A stretch of DNA of 20,188 bases from JAABRT01 sp038259155 (lineage in GTDB: Bacteria; Gemmatimonadota; Gemmatimonadetes; Gemmatimonadales; Gemmatimonadaceae): NCBI GenBank assembly GCA_038259155.1, contig JBBSPE010000075.1, forward strand, positions 1 through 20,188, written 5' to 3'. Shown here one piece after another: positions 1 to 8,298 of the stretch. A program made the translations under genes and the position numbers. Every line of letters starts with the position of its first letter. Positions within the stretch are counted from its first letter, which is position 1. The notes beneath the pieces were generated by a model that made no database searches, had not been told where the DNA came from, and saw only the letters and a program-made list of their open reading frames with translations.

Positions 1-1
1 C

Positions 2-514
2 CTTCGGAGCCGCTCCGGGGCACCCCGCATTCTCATGGCGACGGCGCGCGACGCCGTCGAAGACCGCATCGCGGGTCTGGATGGCGGCGCTGACGACTAT
101 CTGGTGAAGCCGTACGCGCTTGGCGAACTCGTCGCCCGCCTGCGGGCGCTGCTGCGACGTCCGCCCGAAACGCACGGGACGCAACTCGTGGTCGAGGACC
201 TGTCGCTCGATACCGCCACCCGCGTCGCTTGGCGCGCCGGCCGCGAGATCTCGCTCACCACCAAGGAGTTCGCGGTGCTCGAGGTGCTCATGCGGTTCGC
301 CGGCGAGGTCGTGACGCGCGAGCGGGTGAGTCGCCACGCGTGGGACGACAACTTTGATCCGGCCAGCAACGTCATCGATGTGTACGTTGCCCGACTGCGC
401 CGCAAGATCGATCCCGCCGGCGAACCCCCGCTGCTCGAGACAGTGCGCGGCGCCGGATATCGGCTGGGTCGCGCGGCGGTGCTCGGCGCCGCATCCAACG
501 GGGCGCGCACCTGA
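2..514 (+). CDS. OmpR/PhoB-family response regulator, 5' end outside the window
   Basis: This is the C-terminal part of a DNA-binding response regulator. The reading frame is open from base 2, so the start and the phospho-acceptor Asp lie upstream. Visible are the end of the receiver domain (the LMATARD strand with the switch Thr, then GADDYLVKPY with the conserved Lys) and a complete OmpR-type winged helix: the LTTKEFAVLEVL helix, the VSRHAW segment, and the recognition-helix region VIDVYVARLRRKID followed by VRGAGYRL. The TGA stop at 512-514 shares one base with the ATG of the histidine kinase that follows, so the two are translationally coupled. The nearby metal-efflux operon suggests that it is the regulator of that operon (CzcR/CusR-like), but that is inferred from position only. 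An ATG at 35 lies inside the receiver domain and is not the real start. Confidence 0.93.
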   Translation, partial: LRSRSGAPRILMATARDAVEDRIAGLDGGADDYLVKPYALGELVARLRALLRRPPETHGTQLVVEDLSLDTATRVAWRAGREISLTTKEFAVLEVLMRFAGEVVTRERVSRHAWDDNFDPASNVIDVYVARLRRKIDPAGEPPLLETVRGAGYRLGRAAVLGAASNGART

Positions 515-1986
515 TGCGCGCTGCCGTGGCCGCGAGGCCGCGCCTGCGCACGCGGCTCATCGCGTGGTATGCCGGTAGCCTCTGCTGCGTGCTGCTCGTC
601 GCCGCGGTCTCGGTCCGCTTCGCTGTGGCGCGCGCACTCGACCGCGCGCACGCGGAGTCGATGAACGCGTCCGTGGAACTGTTCCGACAGTTTTTTCACG
701 TGGAGATCGCCGAGTACCGTACAGTGGAGGCCACGCTCGCGCACATCGCGGGCGAACTGGTGTTCGAAGATCGCATCATTGATGTGAACCGGCCTGATGG
801 CAGCCGGTTTGTGCCGCCAGGCGCGGTCGCGGCTGATCAGCTGGGCATGTTGCGTGCACCGGTTCGCGACGCCACCGTGGCACTCGATCCGGCCCTGGCA
901 CCAGGCTGGATGATCGAAGTACATGCGAGCGCAGCCACGCTCGCCGCGGCGTCGCGACGCATTGACCTCTGGCTGCTGGGTGGGATCCCGCTCGTGGTCG
1001 CGGTAGCGGCGCTGCTCGGTTGGTGGCTGGCCGGCCGTGCACTTCGACCCATCGGCGTGATGGCACAGCAGGCACGCACGCTCAATGCCGCGACAGGGTC
1101 ACGCCTGGTGCTGCAGGATCCGTCCGACGAACTCGGACGCATGGGCGGGAGCTTCAACACCGTGCTCGATCGCCTTGATGAGGCGCAGGCCCAGCAGCGG
1201 CGTTTTCTCGCCGACGCGGCGCACGAACTGCGCGCGCCGCTCTCGCGATTGGGAACGCGAGCGGAACTTGGCCGACTGGCCGTGGCACAGGCGGCGCCGG
1301 ATGCGGTGCACGCGGAGGCCGATCAGACGCTCCGTGCACTGGAGCGGGAAGTCCGTGCGGCCTCGCAGGCGGTGTCGGGACTCTTGGCGTTCGCTCGCGC
1401 CGACGCGGGGGCAACAACCGTGGCGTTGCGCGATGCGTACGTGGACGACGTGCTGGCTGATGAGCTGCCGCGCTGGCGTGAAACGGCAGCCGCACGCGAA
1501 GTCGCTGTCACCTTGGGCGCATTCGACGAAGTCGCGGCGCGCTTTGATCCGTCGCTGATGCGACGCCTGTTGGGACTGCTGCTCGACAACGCCATCCAGT
1601 ACTCAGAACCCGGCGGTGACGTCACCGTGCATCTGTGCGCGAATGGCGACGCGGTGCGTCTCGTCGTGGAAGACCGGGGCATCGGCATCCCGGCCGCGGA
1701 GCGCGAGGCAGTATTCGAGCGCTTTCACCGGGCGTCGGCCGCGCGTGCTCGGCGGGCGGAGGGCAGTGGATTGGGCCTCTCGCTCGCCCGCTGGATTGTA
1801 CAACAGCACGGGGGCACGATTCACGCCGCAGATCGCGCCGACGGCACAGCGGGTGTGGCCTTGGTCGCGGAATGGCCGCGGTGGCCGACGGTCTCTTCCA
1901 CGACTCCAGCGGCCAAAACGGCTACGGCCGAGACGCCGCTGACTGGCAAGAGACTGCGGCGTCCGATTTCATCGCCTGCGTCCTGA
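514..1986 (+). CDS. Sensor histidine kinase of a two-component system
   Basis: A 490-residue inner-membrane sensor kinase, partner of the preceding regulator. TM1 is at about residues 15-37 and TM2 at about 152-176, enclosing a periplasmic sensor region of about 110 residues. A HAMP linker follows at about 176-228, then the HisKA dimerisation helix with the H-box AHELRAPLS (phospho-acceptor His237). The HATPase_c domain has an N-box LLLDNAIQYS (Asn359), the G1 box VEDRGIGIP, the F-box FERFHRA and the G2 box GSGLGLSLARWIV. All residues needed for autophosphorylation appear present. The ATG at 514 overlaps the regulator's TGA. The last 30 or so residues are a low-complexity Thr/Ala/Pro tail, and the 3' 65 bases overlap a convergent small gene on the other strand. 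The CzcS/CusS-like role is inferred from the adjacent efflux operon; the sensor domain shows no metal motif I can name. Confidence 0.95.
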   Translation: MRAAVAARPRLRTRLIAWYAGSLCCVLLVAAVSVRFAVARALDRAHAESMNASVELFRQFFHVEIAEYRTVEATLAHIAGELVFEDRIIDVNRPDGSRFVPPGAVAADQLGMLRAPVRDATVALDPALAPGWMIEVHASAATLAAASRRIDLWLLGGIPLVVAVAALLGWWLAGRALRPIGVMAQQARTLNAATGSRLVLQDPSDELGRMGGSFNTVLDRLDEAQAQQRRFLADAAHELRAPLSRLGTRAELGRLAVAQAAPDAVHAEADQTLRALEREVRAASQAVSGLLAFARADAGATTVALRDAYVDDVLADELPRWRETAAAREVAVTLGAFDEVAARFDPSLMRRLLGLLLDNAIQYSEPGGDVTVHLCANGDAVRLVVEDRGIGIPAAEREAVFERFHRASAARARRAEGSGLGLSLARWIVQQHGGTIHAADRADGTAGVALVAEWPRWPTVSSTTPAAKTATAETPLTGKRLRRPISSPAS

Positions 1987-2296
1987 ACGCCACAGCGCCG
2001 TGTCCAGCGACGCTCGGCGGACTCGTGATCCGGTCGGCCGTCTCCCACGCGCCGCGCAGCTGCGACAGCGCGCGGACCGCGCCCAAGAAGTCACCTGACT
2101 CCACGCAACGCTCGCACCACGCGTAGATGCCGTCGAAGCCAGCAGCGGCTGGCGAATCGCAGGGATGCGCCGCACGCAGCACGGCGATCTTGCGGTAGGC
2201 GACAGCGGACTGCTGCGCTCGGCAAGCGCCAATGGCCTGATCGTAGGCGTCGAGCAGGAAGCCAAGAGGAGATCCAGCGGAACGGGGCGTGGACAT
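1922..2296 (-). CDS. Small protein with FliS-like helical pattern (hypothetical)
   Basis: A 124-residue protein on the minus strand. Residues 11-90 read as an all-helical core: LLDAYDQAIGAC, then AYRKIAVLRAA, then FDGIYAWCERCVESGDFLGAVRALSQLRGAWETA. The order and spacing resemble the flagellin chaperone FliS, whose family has an MLYDGAI-type first helix, an LY-Y helix followed by a short acidic turn, and a final helix ending L-LR-AW-E. The usual N-terminal FliS tail is short here and no other flagellar gene is visible. The Ala/Ser-rich C-terminal 35 residues run into the antisense of the kinase gene. I chose the ATG at 2296 because the core starts soon after it; an in-frame ATG at 2374 would add 26 Pro/Arg-rich residues. 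Neither start has a strong ribosome binding site. The FliS-like call is pattern recognition from memory, not a search result, and it could be an unrelated helical bundle. Confidence 0.55.
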   Translation of the reverse strand: MSTPRSAGSPLGFLLDAYDQAIGACRAQQSAVAYRKIAVLRAAHPCDSPAAAGFDGIYAWCERCVESGDFLGAVRALSQLRGAWETADRITSPPSVAGHGAVAFRTQAMKSDAAVSCQSAASRP

Positions 2297-2468
2297 GCGT
2301 CGTAACGGCGAGTGGTGGGGGAACCAGGGCGGTCCAGCCGATCGGCACTGCGGAGGTGGGGAGGCGAGCTTCATCGCCCTGTGATAGGTGTTCGGCTGCT
2401 GACCGCCCGGACTTGAGCGTTGTGCGTGACCAACGGCACATTCGTCACAAGTTGGCGTGAATCGACCT

Positions 2469-2501
2469 GTTCACCGTGGGTTCATGTTCGCGCGATAGCA
2501 T
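2469..2501 (+). promoter_or_regulatory. Candidate regulator-binding direct repeat and -10 box before the efflux operon
   Basis: GTTCA occurs at 2469-2473 and again at 2480-2484, an 11-bp period, followed by GTTC at 2486-2489. Direct repeats of about 11 bp are how OmpR/PhoB-family regulators commonly bind. TAGCAT at 2496-2501 matches four of six positions of a -10 box, but I see no convincing -35, as expected for an activated promoter. If this -10 is used, transcription would begin near 2508, the first ATG of the operon. This is an inference from short motifs; chance occurrence is possible. Confidence 0.3.
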
Positions 2502-2507
2502 GGGAGC

Positions 2508-3866
2508 ATGCCCATACTCCACTACCGGACCGGCCGCCTGGGGCGGCGCGCCTGGCACGCGATGCGCGCTGGTCGCAGTCTGTCGATCCTTTGGGTCGCG
2601 GCGCTCTCGGCTGCGGCCACCGCAGGAGCGCAGTCGCCGACCACGCTGCCCGACACCCTCTACCTGAGCCAGGCGCTCCGTTTGGCGAGTGCGCGCTCGC
2701 CGGCCCTTGCCCGCGCCGACGCGCGCGTCGGCATGGCCCTCGGCGACCTGCGCTCCGTCGGCCAATGGCCCAACCCCACGCTGGAGTACCGGCGCGAGAA
2801 CCTCGGCGCACCGCTGGCGCCGGACGAGTTCGTCACGGCCTACATCCCGGTGGACCTCACAGGCCGCCGCGTCCAGCTGCACCGCGCCACCACACGCGGA
2901 CGGGCCCGTCTGGAGGCGGAGCGCATCGCCGTGCGGCGTGACGTGGAGTTGGAGATCGCGCGCGCGTGGGTGCATGCGGTGCTCGCCACCGACCTTGGGC
3001 AATCGTTCCGCGTGCAGCGTGACGCTGTTCAGGAAATCGCCACTCGCGATTCCGTCCGTGCGCGCGAGGGCGCCGTGGCCGAGGCCATCGCGTTGCGCAC
3101 GCGCGTGGAGGCAACGCGGTTGGCGCAGGACCTCGTGCTCGCTGAATCCCAAGCACAGCGCGATCGCAACACGCTGGCCACGTTGCTTGGACTGGCGGCG
3201 GATTCGTTGCCCGCGCTCCCACATATCCTCGATGCCGAGGCCGCACCACCACTGCGTTTCGAGCTCACCACACTGGACGGGCTGGACACCAGTGGGGACG
3301 CGGCAACGGATGATGCCGAGCTGCTCCGGAGGGCGCGGTCCGACCGCGCCTCGCTACGGGCCGCGGAGCTGGCGCGCGACGAAGCCACACTGCGCCGCCG
3401 TGTGGAGCAGGCCGGCGTGCTGGGCGACTGGCAGTTGCAAGGCGGCACCAAGAAGACCAGCGGATTCCTGACCGGACAGGTCGGCCTTGCCGTACCGCTG
3501 CCGCTGTTCAACCGGAACACGGGTGCACGGCAACGCGCCGAGAGCGCCGTGCGCGAGACGGACGCGGCCGCCCGTGCCGTGGAGCTGCAGGTGGACGGCG
3601 AGGTCCTCGCCGCCGCCGCACAACTGCGCATCTTGCTGGCACTGCGGACGCGCATGGCAGAGACACCCGCCCTGGGCGAGGTCATTGCCTCGAGTGCGCG
3701 GGTGGCCTACGCCGAAGGCGAGATGTCGCTGCTCGAGCTGCTCGACGCGCAGCGTGCGGCTACCGATGCGCGCACCGCCGCCCAAAAGTTCCACGCCAAC
3801 CTTCACCTTGCGCGCCTCACACTGGCGCGCGCCATCGGTGCACCACTCGTGCCCGGGAGTCCCTGA
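2508..3866 (+). CDS. TolC/CzcC-family outer-membrane factor of metal efflux system
   Basis: The outer-membrane channel of a tripartite efflux system, 452 residues if started at 2508. The N-terminus has a long basic stretch and then a hydrophobic core (SILWVAALSAAATAG) with a likely signal peptidase I site AGA|QS. There is no lipobox Cys, unlike many CzcC/CusC proteins. The mature part has the repeated long-helix architecture of the family: LSQALRLASARSPALARADARV and GQWPNPTLEYRREN open the first repeat, and GLAVPLPLFNRNTGARQRAE plus YAEGEMSLLELLDAQRA mark the second. These are typical of the CzcC/CusC branch. An ATG at 2562 (residue 19) would give a standard 24-residue signal peptide, and neither start has a good ribosome binding site, so the true start is open. 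The TGA at 3864-3866 overlaps the next ATG by one base. Confidence 0.92.
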   Translation: MPILHYRTGRLGRRAWHAMRAGRSLSILWVAALSAAATAGAQSPTTLPDTLYLSQALRLASARSPALARADARVGMALGDLRSVGQWPNPTLEYRRENLGAPLAPDEFVTAYIPVDLTGRRVQLHRATTRGRARLEAERIAVRRDVELEIARAWVHAVLATDLGQSFRVQRDAVQEIATRDSVRAREGAVAEAIALRTRVEATRLAQDLVLAESQAQRDRNTLATLLGLAADSLPALPHILDAEAAPPLRFELTTLDGLDTSGDAATDDAELLRRARSDRASLRAAELARDEATLRRRVEQAGVLGDWQLQGGTKKTSGFLTGQVGLAVPLPLFNRNTGARQRAESAVRETDAAARAVELQVDGEVLAAAAQLRILLALRTRMAETPALGEVIASSARVAYAEGEMSLLELLDAQRAATDARTAAQKFHANLHLARLTLARAIGAPLVPGSP

Positions 3867-5143
3867 TGTCCGTACTCACTGGTCGTGCTGTCAAGCACCG
3901 AACGCGCCGCGTGGCGATGACGCTGGCGATGACCGTGCAGTCCAGCCTCACCGCCTTCGCCGGAGCGTGCGGCGGCGAGTCAGCGCCGGACACCATGAAC
4001 ATGGCCGACACGCCGGTGACGGATACCGCCACCCTGGGCGCGCAGGCGCTGGCCATCGCCGGATTCGCGCTCGACACGGTGCGCGAGGCGCCCTGGGTCG
4101 CGCGCCTGAGTGCACCGGCACGCGTGATCCTGAATCCGGAACGTGAACAGCTGCTTGGGTCCATTGTGGAGGGGCGCGTCACGCAGGTGATGGTGCGCGT
4201 TGGCGACGCGGTGCGCGCGGGTGACGTACTCGTCTCCATTCACAGTCATGAAATCATGGACGCGCGAAGCGGCATTGTGCGGGCCGAGTCCGATCTGCGT
4301 ACCGCGCAGGCCGAACGCGATGCGGCCAAGCTCGCGCTCGAACGCGCGCAGCGACTGCTCTCGGCCAAGGCCATTGGTCAGGCGGCGCTGGAGCAGGCGT
4401 TGGTCACCGCGACGTCCGCCCAGGCGAATGCGGAGGCCGCCGAAGCGGAAGCGGTTCGCGCGCGCGGATTGATCGAGCACCTGCTGGGCGAGGGTCCGCT
4501 TCCCGAGAATCTGGATCCGCATGACGTGCTCATTCGCGCACCGATTGGCGGCATGGTGGTGGATCGCGCGGTGGTACCGGGCACGGTGGTACTGCCTGGT
4601 GATCCGCTGGTATCGGTGGCCGATCCCAAGGCACTCCAGCTGGAGCTGCGGCTCACCGATCGGCAGGTGGCGGGTATCACGCGCGGTACACAACTCACGT
4701 TCACGCTGGTGGGCGAGACGGGCGGCACGGAGGACGTCTCCACTGGTCGCGCGGTGGTAGCCCGAGTCTCGCCGGTCGCTGATGACGCGACGCGCACCAC
4801 GATGGTGATCGCCGAGATCGAATACGCCCCAGCGGGTACGCGTGCGGAGCGTTTTGCGACGGCGCAGCTGATGGCGTCCACGACAGCGAACGCGTCTCCT
4901 CGCGTGGTGCGCGTTCCCGTCACGGCCGTCCAGTCGATTGCCGGCGACACTGTGGTCATTGTTGCCGAGCAGCGTGGAGAAGGCTTGCACATCGAGGCGG
5001 TCGCCGTGCGGGTGGGCCGCCGCGACGGTGCGTTTGCCGAGGTGCTGGCTGGCGTCAAGGCTGGGCAGGTGGTGATCACGCGGGGCGCGACCATCGCGCG
5101 AGCCGAGTTGCTCAAGCGCCGAGAAGGAGCGGGGGGTGAGTAG
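3866..5143 (+). CDS. RND efflux periplasmic adaptor (membrane fusion protein), CzcB/CusB type
   Basis: A 425-residue periplasmic adaptor linking the RND pump to the outer-membrane channel. The N-terminus is an export signal ending in AFAGACGG, so Cys35 is a plausible but imperfect lipoprotein site (Ala at -3 instead of Leu). Domains in order: first lipoyl half at about 95-128 (GRVTQVMVRVGDAVRAGDVLVSI), an Ala/Glu/Arg-rich helical hairpin at about 132-207, the second lipoyl half at about 221-253 (LIRAPIGGMVVDRAVVPGTVV, in part), a beta-barrel, and the membrane-proximal domain (RVPVTAVQSIAGDTVVIV and VLAGVKAGQVVITRGA). A Met-x-Met pair (Met44, Met46) sits just after the N-terminus, reminiscent of the N-terminal metal-binding Met residues of CusB. 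It starts inside the upstream stop codon and overlaps the pump gene by eight bases. Confidence 0.94.
   Translation: MSVLTGRAVKHRTRRVAMTLAMTVQSSLTAFAGACGGESAPDTMNMADTPVTDTATLGAQALAIAGFALDTVREAPWVARLSAPARVILNPEREQLLGSIVEGRVTQVMVRVGDAVRAGDVLVSIHSHEIMDARSGIVRAESDLRTAQAERDAAKLALERAQRLLSAKAIGQAALEQALVTATSAQANAEAAEAEAVRARGLIEHLLGEGPLPENLDPHDVLIRAPIGGMVVDRAVVPGTVVLPGDPLVSVADPKALQLELRLTDRQVAGITRGTQLTFTLVGETGGTEDVSTGRAVVARVSPVADDATRTTMVIAEIEYAPAGTRAERFATAQLMASTTANASPRVVRVPVTAVQSIAGDTVVIVAEQRGEGLHIEAVAVRVGRRDGAFAEVLAGVKAGQVVITRGATIARAELLKRREGAGGE
5121..5130 (+). promoter_or_regulatory. Ribosome binding site fixing the GTG start of the RND pump
   Basis: GAGAAGGAGC carries a strong Shine-Dalgarno core (AAGGAG) seven bases before the GTG at 5136. 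It lies inside the end of the adaptor gene and is the main reason for choosing this GTG. Confidence 0.75.
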
Positions 5144-8100
5144 CACACAACGTGACGCACCCGACACAACGGGCGCGACAACGCCGGTCTCGACGCTCGC
5201 GCGCCTGGTGGGCGGCGCCATGCGACGCACCGGCCTTGTGCTCGCCGCTGTTGCCATAGTCGTGGTGGCTGGGTTGATCGCCTTTCTGCGCTTGCCCTTC
5301 GACGCGTTCCCGGATCTCACCGGCGTGCGTGTGGAAGTGATCACGGAGGCCAGCGGGCTTGCCGTGGAGGAAGTCGAGCAGTTGGTGACCTACCCCATCG
5401 AATCGGTGCTCATGGGGCTTGAGGGGGCCGAGCAGGTGCGGTCCACCTCCAAGGCCGGACTCTCCCTGGTGACGGTGGCGTTCGAGGACGGCACCGACCT
5501 GTATCACGCGCGCACGCTCGTCATGCAACGGCTCGGCGACGCCAAGGGCGAGTTGCCGCCAGGGGTCGATCCGCTGCTGGGGCCGGTGTCCACGCCGCTC
5601 GGCGAACTCTATCAGTACGTCGTGGAAAGTGATTCCATGACGCTCACCGAACTCAAGGCGCTGCACGACTACGTGATTCGCCCGCGCCTGCGCAGTGTGG
5701 CGGGTGTGAGCGAAGTGAATTCGTGGGGCGGCATGATCGAGCAGGTGCAGGTGCAGGTGGACCCCACCGCCCTGGCCGCGTACAACCTCACGCTCGGCGA
5801 CGTGCATGATGCCCTGGCCGCGAACTCCATGGCGTTTGGTGGATCGTACGTGGAGAAGGATGGAGAACGGTGGACGCTGCGTGGACTCGGACGCATTGAA
5901 GCCGCGGACGATCTCCGTCAGGTGCTGCTGCGCACCGTCGACGGCATGTCGGTGCGCGTAGGCGATGTGGCGACCATCGAGATCGGTTCGTTGCCGCGCT
6001 TTGGCGCGGTCTCGCGCGACGGCACGCACCAGACGGTTGCGGGCATGGTGCTCAAGCGAAAGGGCGAGGACTCTCGGCGTGTGATCGCGGGCGTGCTGGA
6101 ACGCCTCGACAACATCCGCGGCACACTGCCCGCGCATGTGACCATTACGCCGTTCTACGACCAGAGCGCGCTCGTCACCCGCACCACGCACACCATCCTG
6201 AGCAACCTGACGCTGGGCGGCGTGCTCGTGGTGGGCGTGCTGTTCCTGTTTCTGCGCGATGTGCGCGCGTCGCTGCTGGTGGCGAGTGTCATTCCGCTGA
6301 GCATGCTGATGGCCTTTGCGGCCATGTGGGCCACCGGCGCCTCGGCCAATCTCATGAGCCTCGGCGCGCTCGACTTCGGCCTGCTTGTGGACGGTGCCAT
6401 CGTCATGGTGGATCAGTTCGTGCGGCAGTTTGAAGGGACGCATTCCGTGGCAGCCGAAGGCGTCACCCCCGAGGAGCGACGCACACGACTGCGCAAAGCA
6501 GCGATCGAGGTCGCGCGTCCCGTCTTGTTCGGCGTGTCGATCATTGTGGCGGTGTACATCCCCATCTTCACGCTGGACGGCATGGAAGGACGCATGTTCC
6601 GCCCAATGGCGTTCACCGTGGTGGTGGCCGTGTTGGCGTCGCTTGTACTCGCCCTCACCTACGTGCCGGCCCTGGCAGCGCGCGTGTTGCGACCGGTGGC
6701 GCGCAAGCCGTCTCGTGGATTCGATGCGCTCGTGGCGGGCTACGGACACGCGCTCGATCGCACGCTCCGGCACCCGCGCAGTGTGATCACCGGGGCCGTG
6801 GCGCTCGTGGTGGGTGCGGTGCTGCTGCTTCGAAGCACGGGGACCGAGTTCATGCCGCGCCTCGACGAGGGCGCCATTCTGGTGAATACGCGCCAGCTCC
6901 CCAGCACGTCGCTGGACGAAGCCCTGCAACTGGCGCGTGCAGCCGAGGAAATCGTAAAGCGGTTTCCAGAGGTGATCACCACCATCACCAAGCAGGGTCG
7001 GCCGGATCTGGCCACCGAGGCCATGGGCCTGTTCGAGGGCGACATGTACGTGCCGCTGCTGCCGCGCGAGGAATGGACCACGGCGGATACACGTGAGGGG
7101 CTCGTGGCGGCGTTCGATTCAGCGCTGGCCGTGATTCCGGGCCTCGACGTGGCGTTCACGCAGCCCATGGCCATGCGGCTGGACGAAGCCGAGAGCGGCA
7201 TCAAAACGGATCTGGGTGTGAAGGTGTTCGGGTCGGACCTGAGCGTGATCCAAGGGGTGTCGGAACGCATTCGCGATGTGGTGGCCCGCGTGCCGGGCGC
7301 GGCGGATGTGATGGTGGAGGTGAGCGAGGGGGCGGGTGAGCTGCGCATCGATCCTGATCGGGATGCGCTCGCGGCGTACGGCATTTCGATTGACGACCTG
7401 CGCGCCGCGATCGACTACACGTCGGCGCGCCGGACGGCGGCCGAGTTGGTGATCGGTCCGCGCCGCATTCCCATTGCGGTCGTGTTGCCGCAGGCGTCCC
7501 GCGATGATCGCGAGGCACTCACCAACCTTCCGCTGCGCACCGCACATGGCGCGCTCGTACCGCTCGGCTCGGTGGCCACGCTCACGTACGCCGAGGGTCC
7601 GGAGCTGGTGGGTCACGAAGATGCGCAGCGTCGCACGCTCGTGGTGTCCAACGTGCGCGGGCGCGATCTCGGTGGTTTTGCGGCTGAGGTGCAGGATCGG
7701 GTGGCGGCGGAAGTTGTGTTGCCACCCGGCGTGTTTCTGGAATGGGGCGGACAGTATGAGAATCAGCAGCGCGCGATGGCGCGTCTTGAACTGGTCGTCC
7801 CGGCAGCCATCGGCTTGATCGTGTTGCTGCTCTACGGCGCGTTTGGCTCGTGGGCGCAGGCCGTGCTGGTGCTCGCCAATGTGCCGTTCGCGCTGGTTGG
7901 TGGCGTCGCGGCGCTCTGGGTGCGCGGGCTCAACCTGAGTCTGTCGGCGAGCATTGGCTTCATCGCGCTCTTCGGCATCGCGGTATTGAACGGCGTGGTG
8001 CTGGTGGAGCACCTCAACCACCTGCGGCACGAAGGCGAGGATCTGGACCGTCGCGTGCGAAAGGGCGCGCGTGACCGACTGCGGCCGGTACTCATGACAG

Positions 8101-8279
8101 CGCTCGTGGCGAGCCTGGGCTTCGTGCCCATGGCGCTGTCGCACGGGGCGGGCGCCGAGGTGCAGCGCCCGCTGGCGTCGGTGGTGATTGGTGGACTGAT
8201 CACGTCCACCGCGCTCACGCTGTTTGTGCTGCCGGTCCTGTACCGAATGTTGGAGCAGCGGCGGTTGCGCCGGGCGTGA
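5136..8279 (+). CDS. czcA: Heavy-metal efflux RND transporter, CzcA family
   Basis: A 1047-residue proton-driven inner-membrane pump, full length for the HME-RND family. It has TM1 near residues 29-48, two large periplasmic loops and two six-TM blocks, with VLFLFLRDVRASLLVASVIPLSMLMA in the first and IGLIVLLLYGAFGSWAQAVLVLANVPFALVGG in the second (both shortened here to recognisable parts). TM4 carries LDFGLLVDGAIVMVD: Asp413 and Asp419 match the two essential Asp residues of CzcA (402 and 408). The DFG..DGA pattern is the one known for divalent-cation pumps (Zn, Co, Cd, Ni), as opposed to the AIGAMVDAAIVMIEN of Cu/Ag pumps. The third acidic position is Asp426 where CzcA has Glu415. GTG start with an AAGGAG site, overlapping the adaptor stop by eight bases. 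The exact metal cannot be read from sequence. Confidence 0.96.
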   Translation: MSSTQRDAPDTTGATTPVSTLARLVGGAMRRTGLVLAAVAIVVVAGLIAFLRLPFDAFPDLTGVRVEVITEASGLAVEEVEQLVTYPIESVLMGLEGAEQVRSTSKAGLSLVTVAFEDGTDLYHARTLVMQRLGDAKGELPPGVDPLLGPVSTPLGELYQYVVESDSMTLTELKALHDYVIRPRLRSVAGVSEVNSWGGMIEQVQVQVDPTALAAYNLTLGDVHDALAANSMAFGGSYVEKDGERWTLRGLGRIEAADDLRQVLLRTVDGMSVRVGDVATIEIGSLPRFGAVSRDGTHQTVAGMVLKRKGEDSRRVIAGVLERLDNIRGTLPAHVTITPFYDQSALVTRTTHTILSNLTLGGVLVVGVLFLFLRDVRASLLVASVIPLSMLMAFAAMWATGASANLMSLGALDFGLLVDGAIVMVDQFVRQFEGTHSVAAEGVTPEERRTRLRKAAIEVARPVLFGVSIIVAVYIPIFTLDGMEGRMFRPMAFTVVVAVLASLVLALTYVPALAARVLRPVARKPSRGFDALVAGYGHALDRTLRHPRSVITGAVALVVGAVLLLRSTGTEFMPRLDEGAILVNTRQLPSTSLDEALQLARAAEEIVKRFPEVITTITKQGRPDLATEAMGLFEGDMYVPLLPREEWTTADTREGLVAAFDSALAVIPGLDVAFTQPMAMRLDEAESGIKTDLGVKVFGSDLSVIQGVSERIRDVVARVPGAADVMVEVSEGAGELRIDPDRDALAAYGISIDDLRAAIDYTSARRTAAELVIGPRRIPIAVVLPQASRDDREALTNLPLRTAHGALVPLGSVATLTYAEGPELVGHEDAQRRTLVVSNVRGRDLGGFAAEVQDRVAAEVVLPPGVFLEWGGQYENQQRAMARLELVVPAAIGLIVLLLYGAFGSWAQAVLVLANVPFALVGGVAALWVRGLNLSLSASIGFIALFGIAVLNGVVLVEHLNHLRHEGEDLDRRVRKGARDRLRPVLMTALVASLGFVPMALSHGAGAEVQRPLASVVIGGLITSTALTLFVLPVLYRMLEQRRLRRA

Positions 8280-8298
8280 CGCACCCGGCCGTTCGCAG

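Noticed and set aside
97..924. Long minus-strand open frame opposite the regulator and kinase
   Set aside because: It overlaps two genes with clear domain motifs; its translation is Arg/His/Ser-rich with no recognisable domain, typical of antisense frames in GC-rich DNA.
2413..2460. GTGAC/GTCAC and CCAAC/GTTGG inverted repeats in the efflux leader
   Set aside because: Arms of only five bases with interleaved, unequal spacing; not distinguishable from chance.
3980..5344. 454-codon minus-strand open frame opposite the adaptor
   Set aside because: Antisense to the complete adaptor gene; low-complexity Arg/His composition.
5112..6929. 605-codon minus-strand open frame opposite the RND pump
   Set aside because: Extremely rich in His, Arg and Gln with no domain; it mirrors codon bias of the real pump gene on the other strand.
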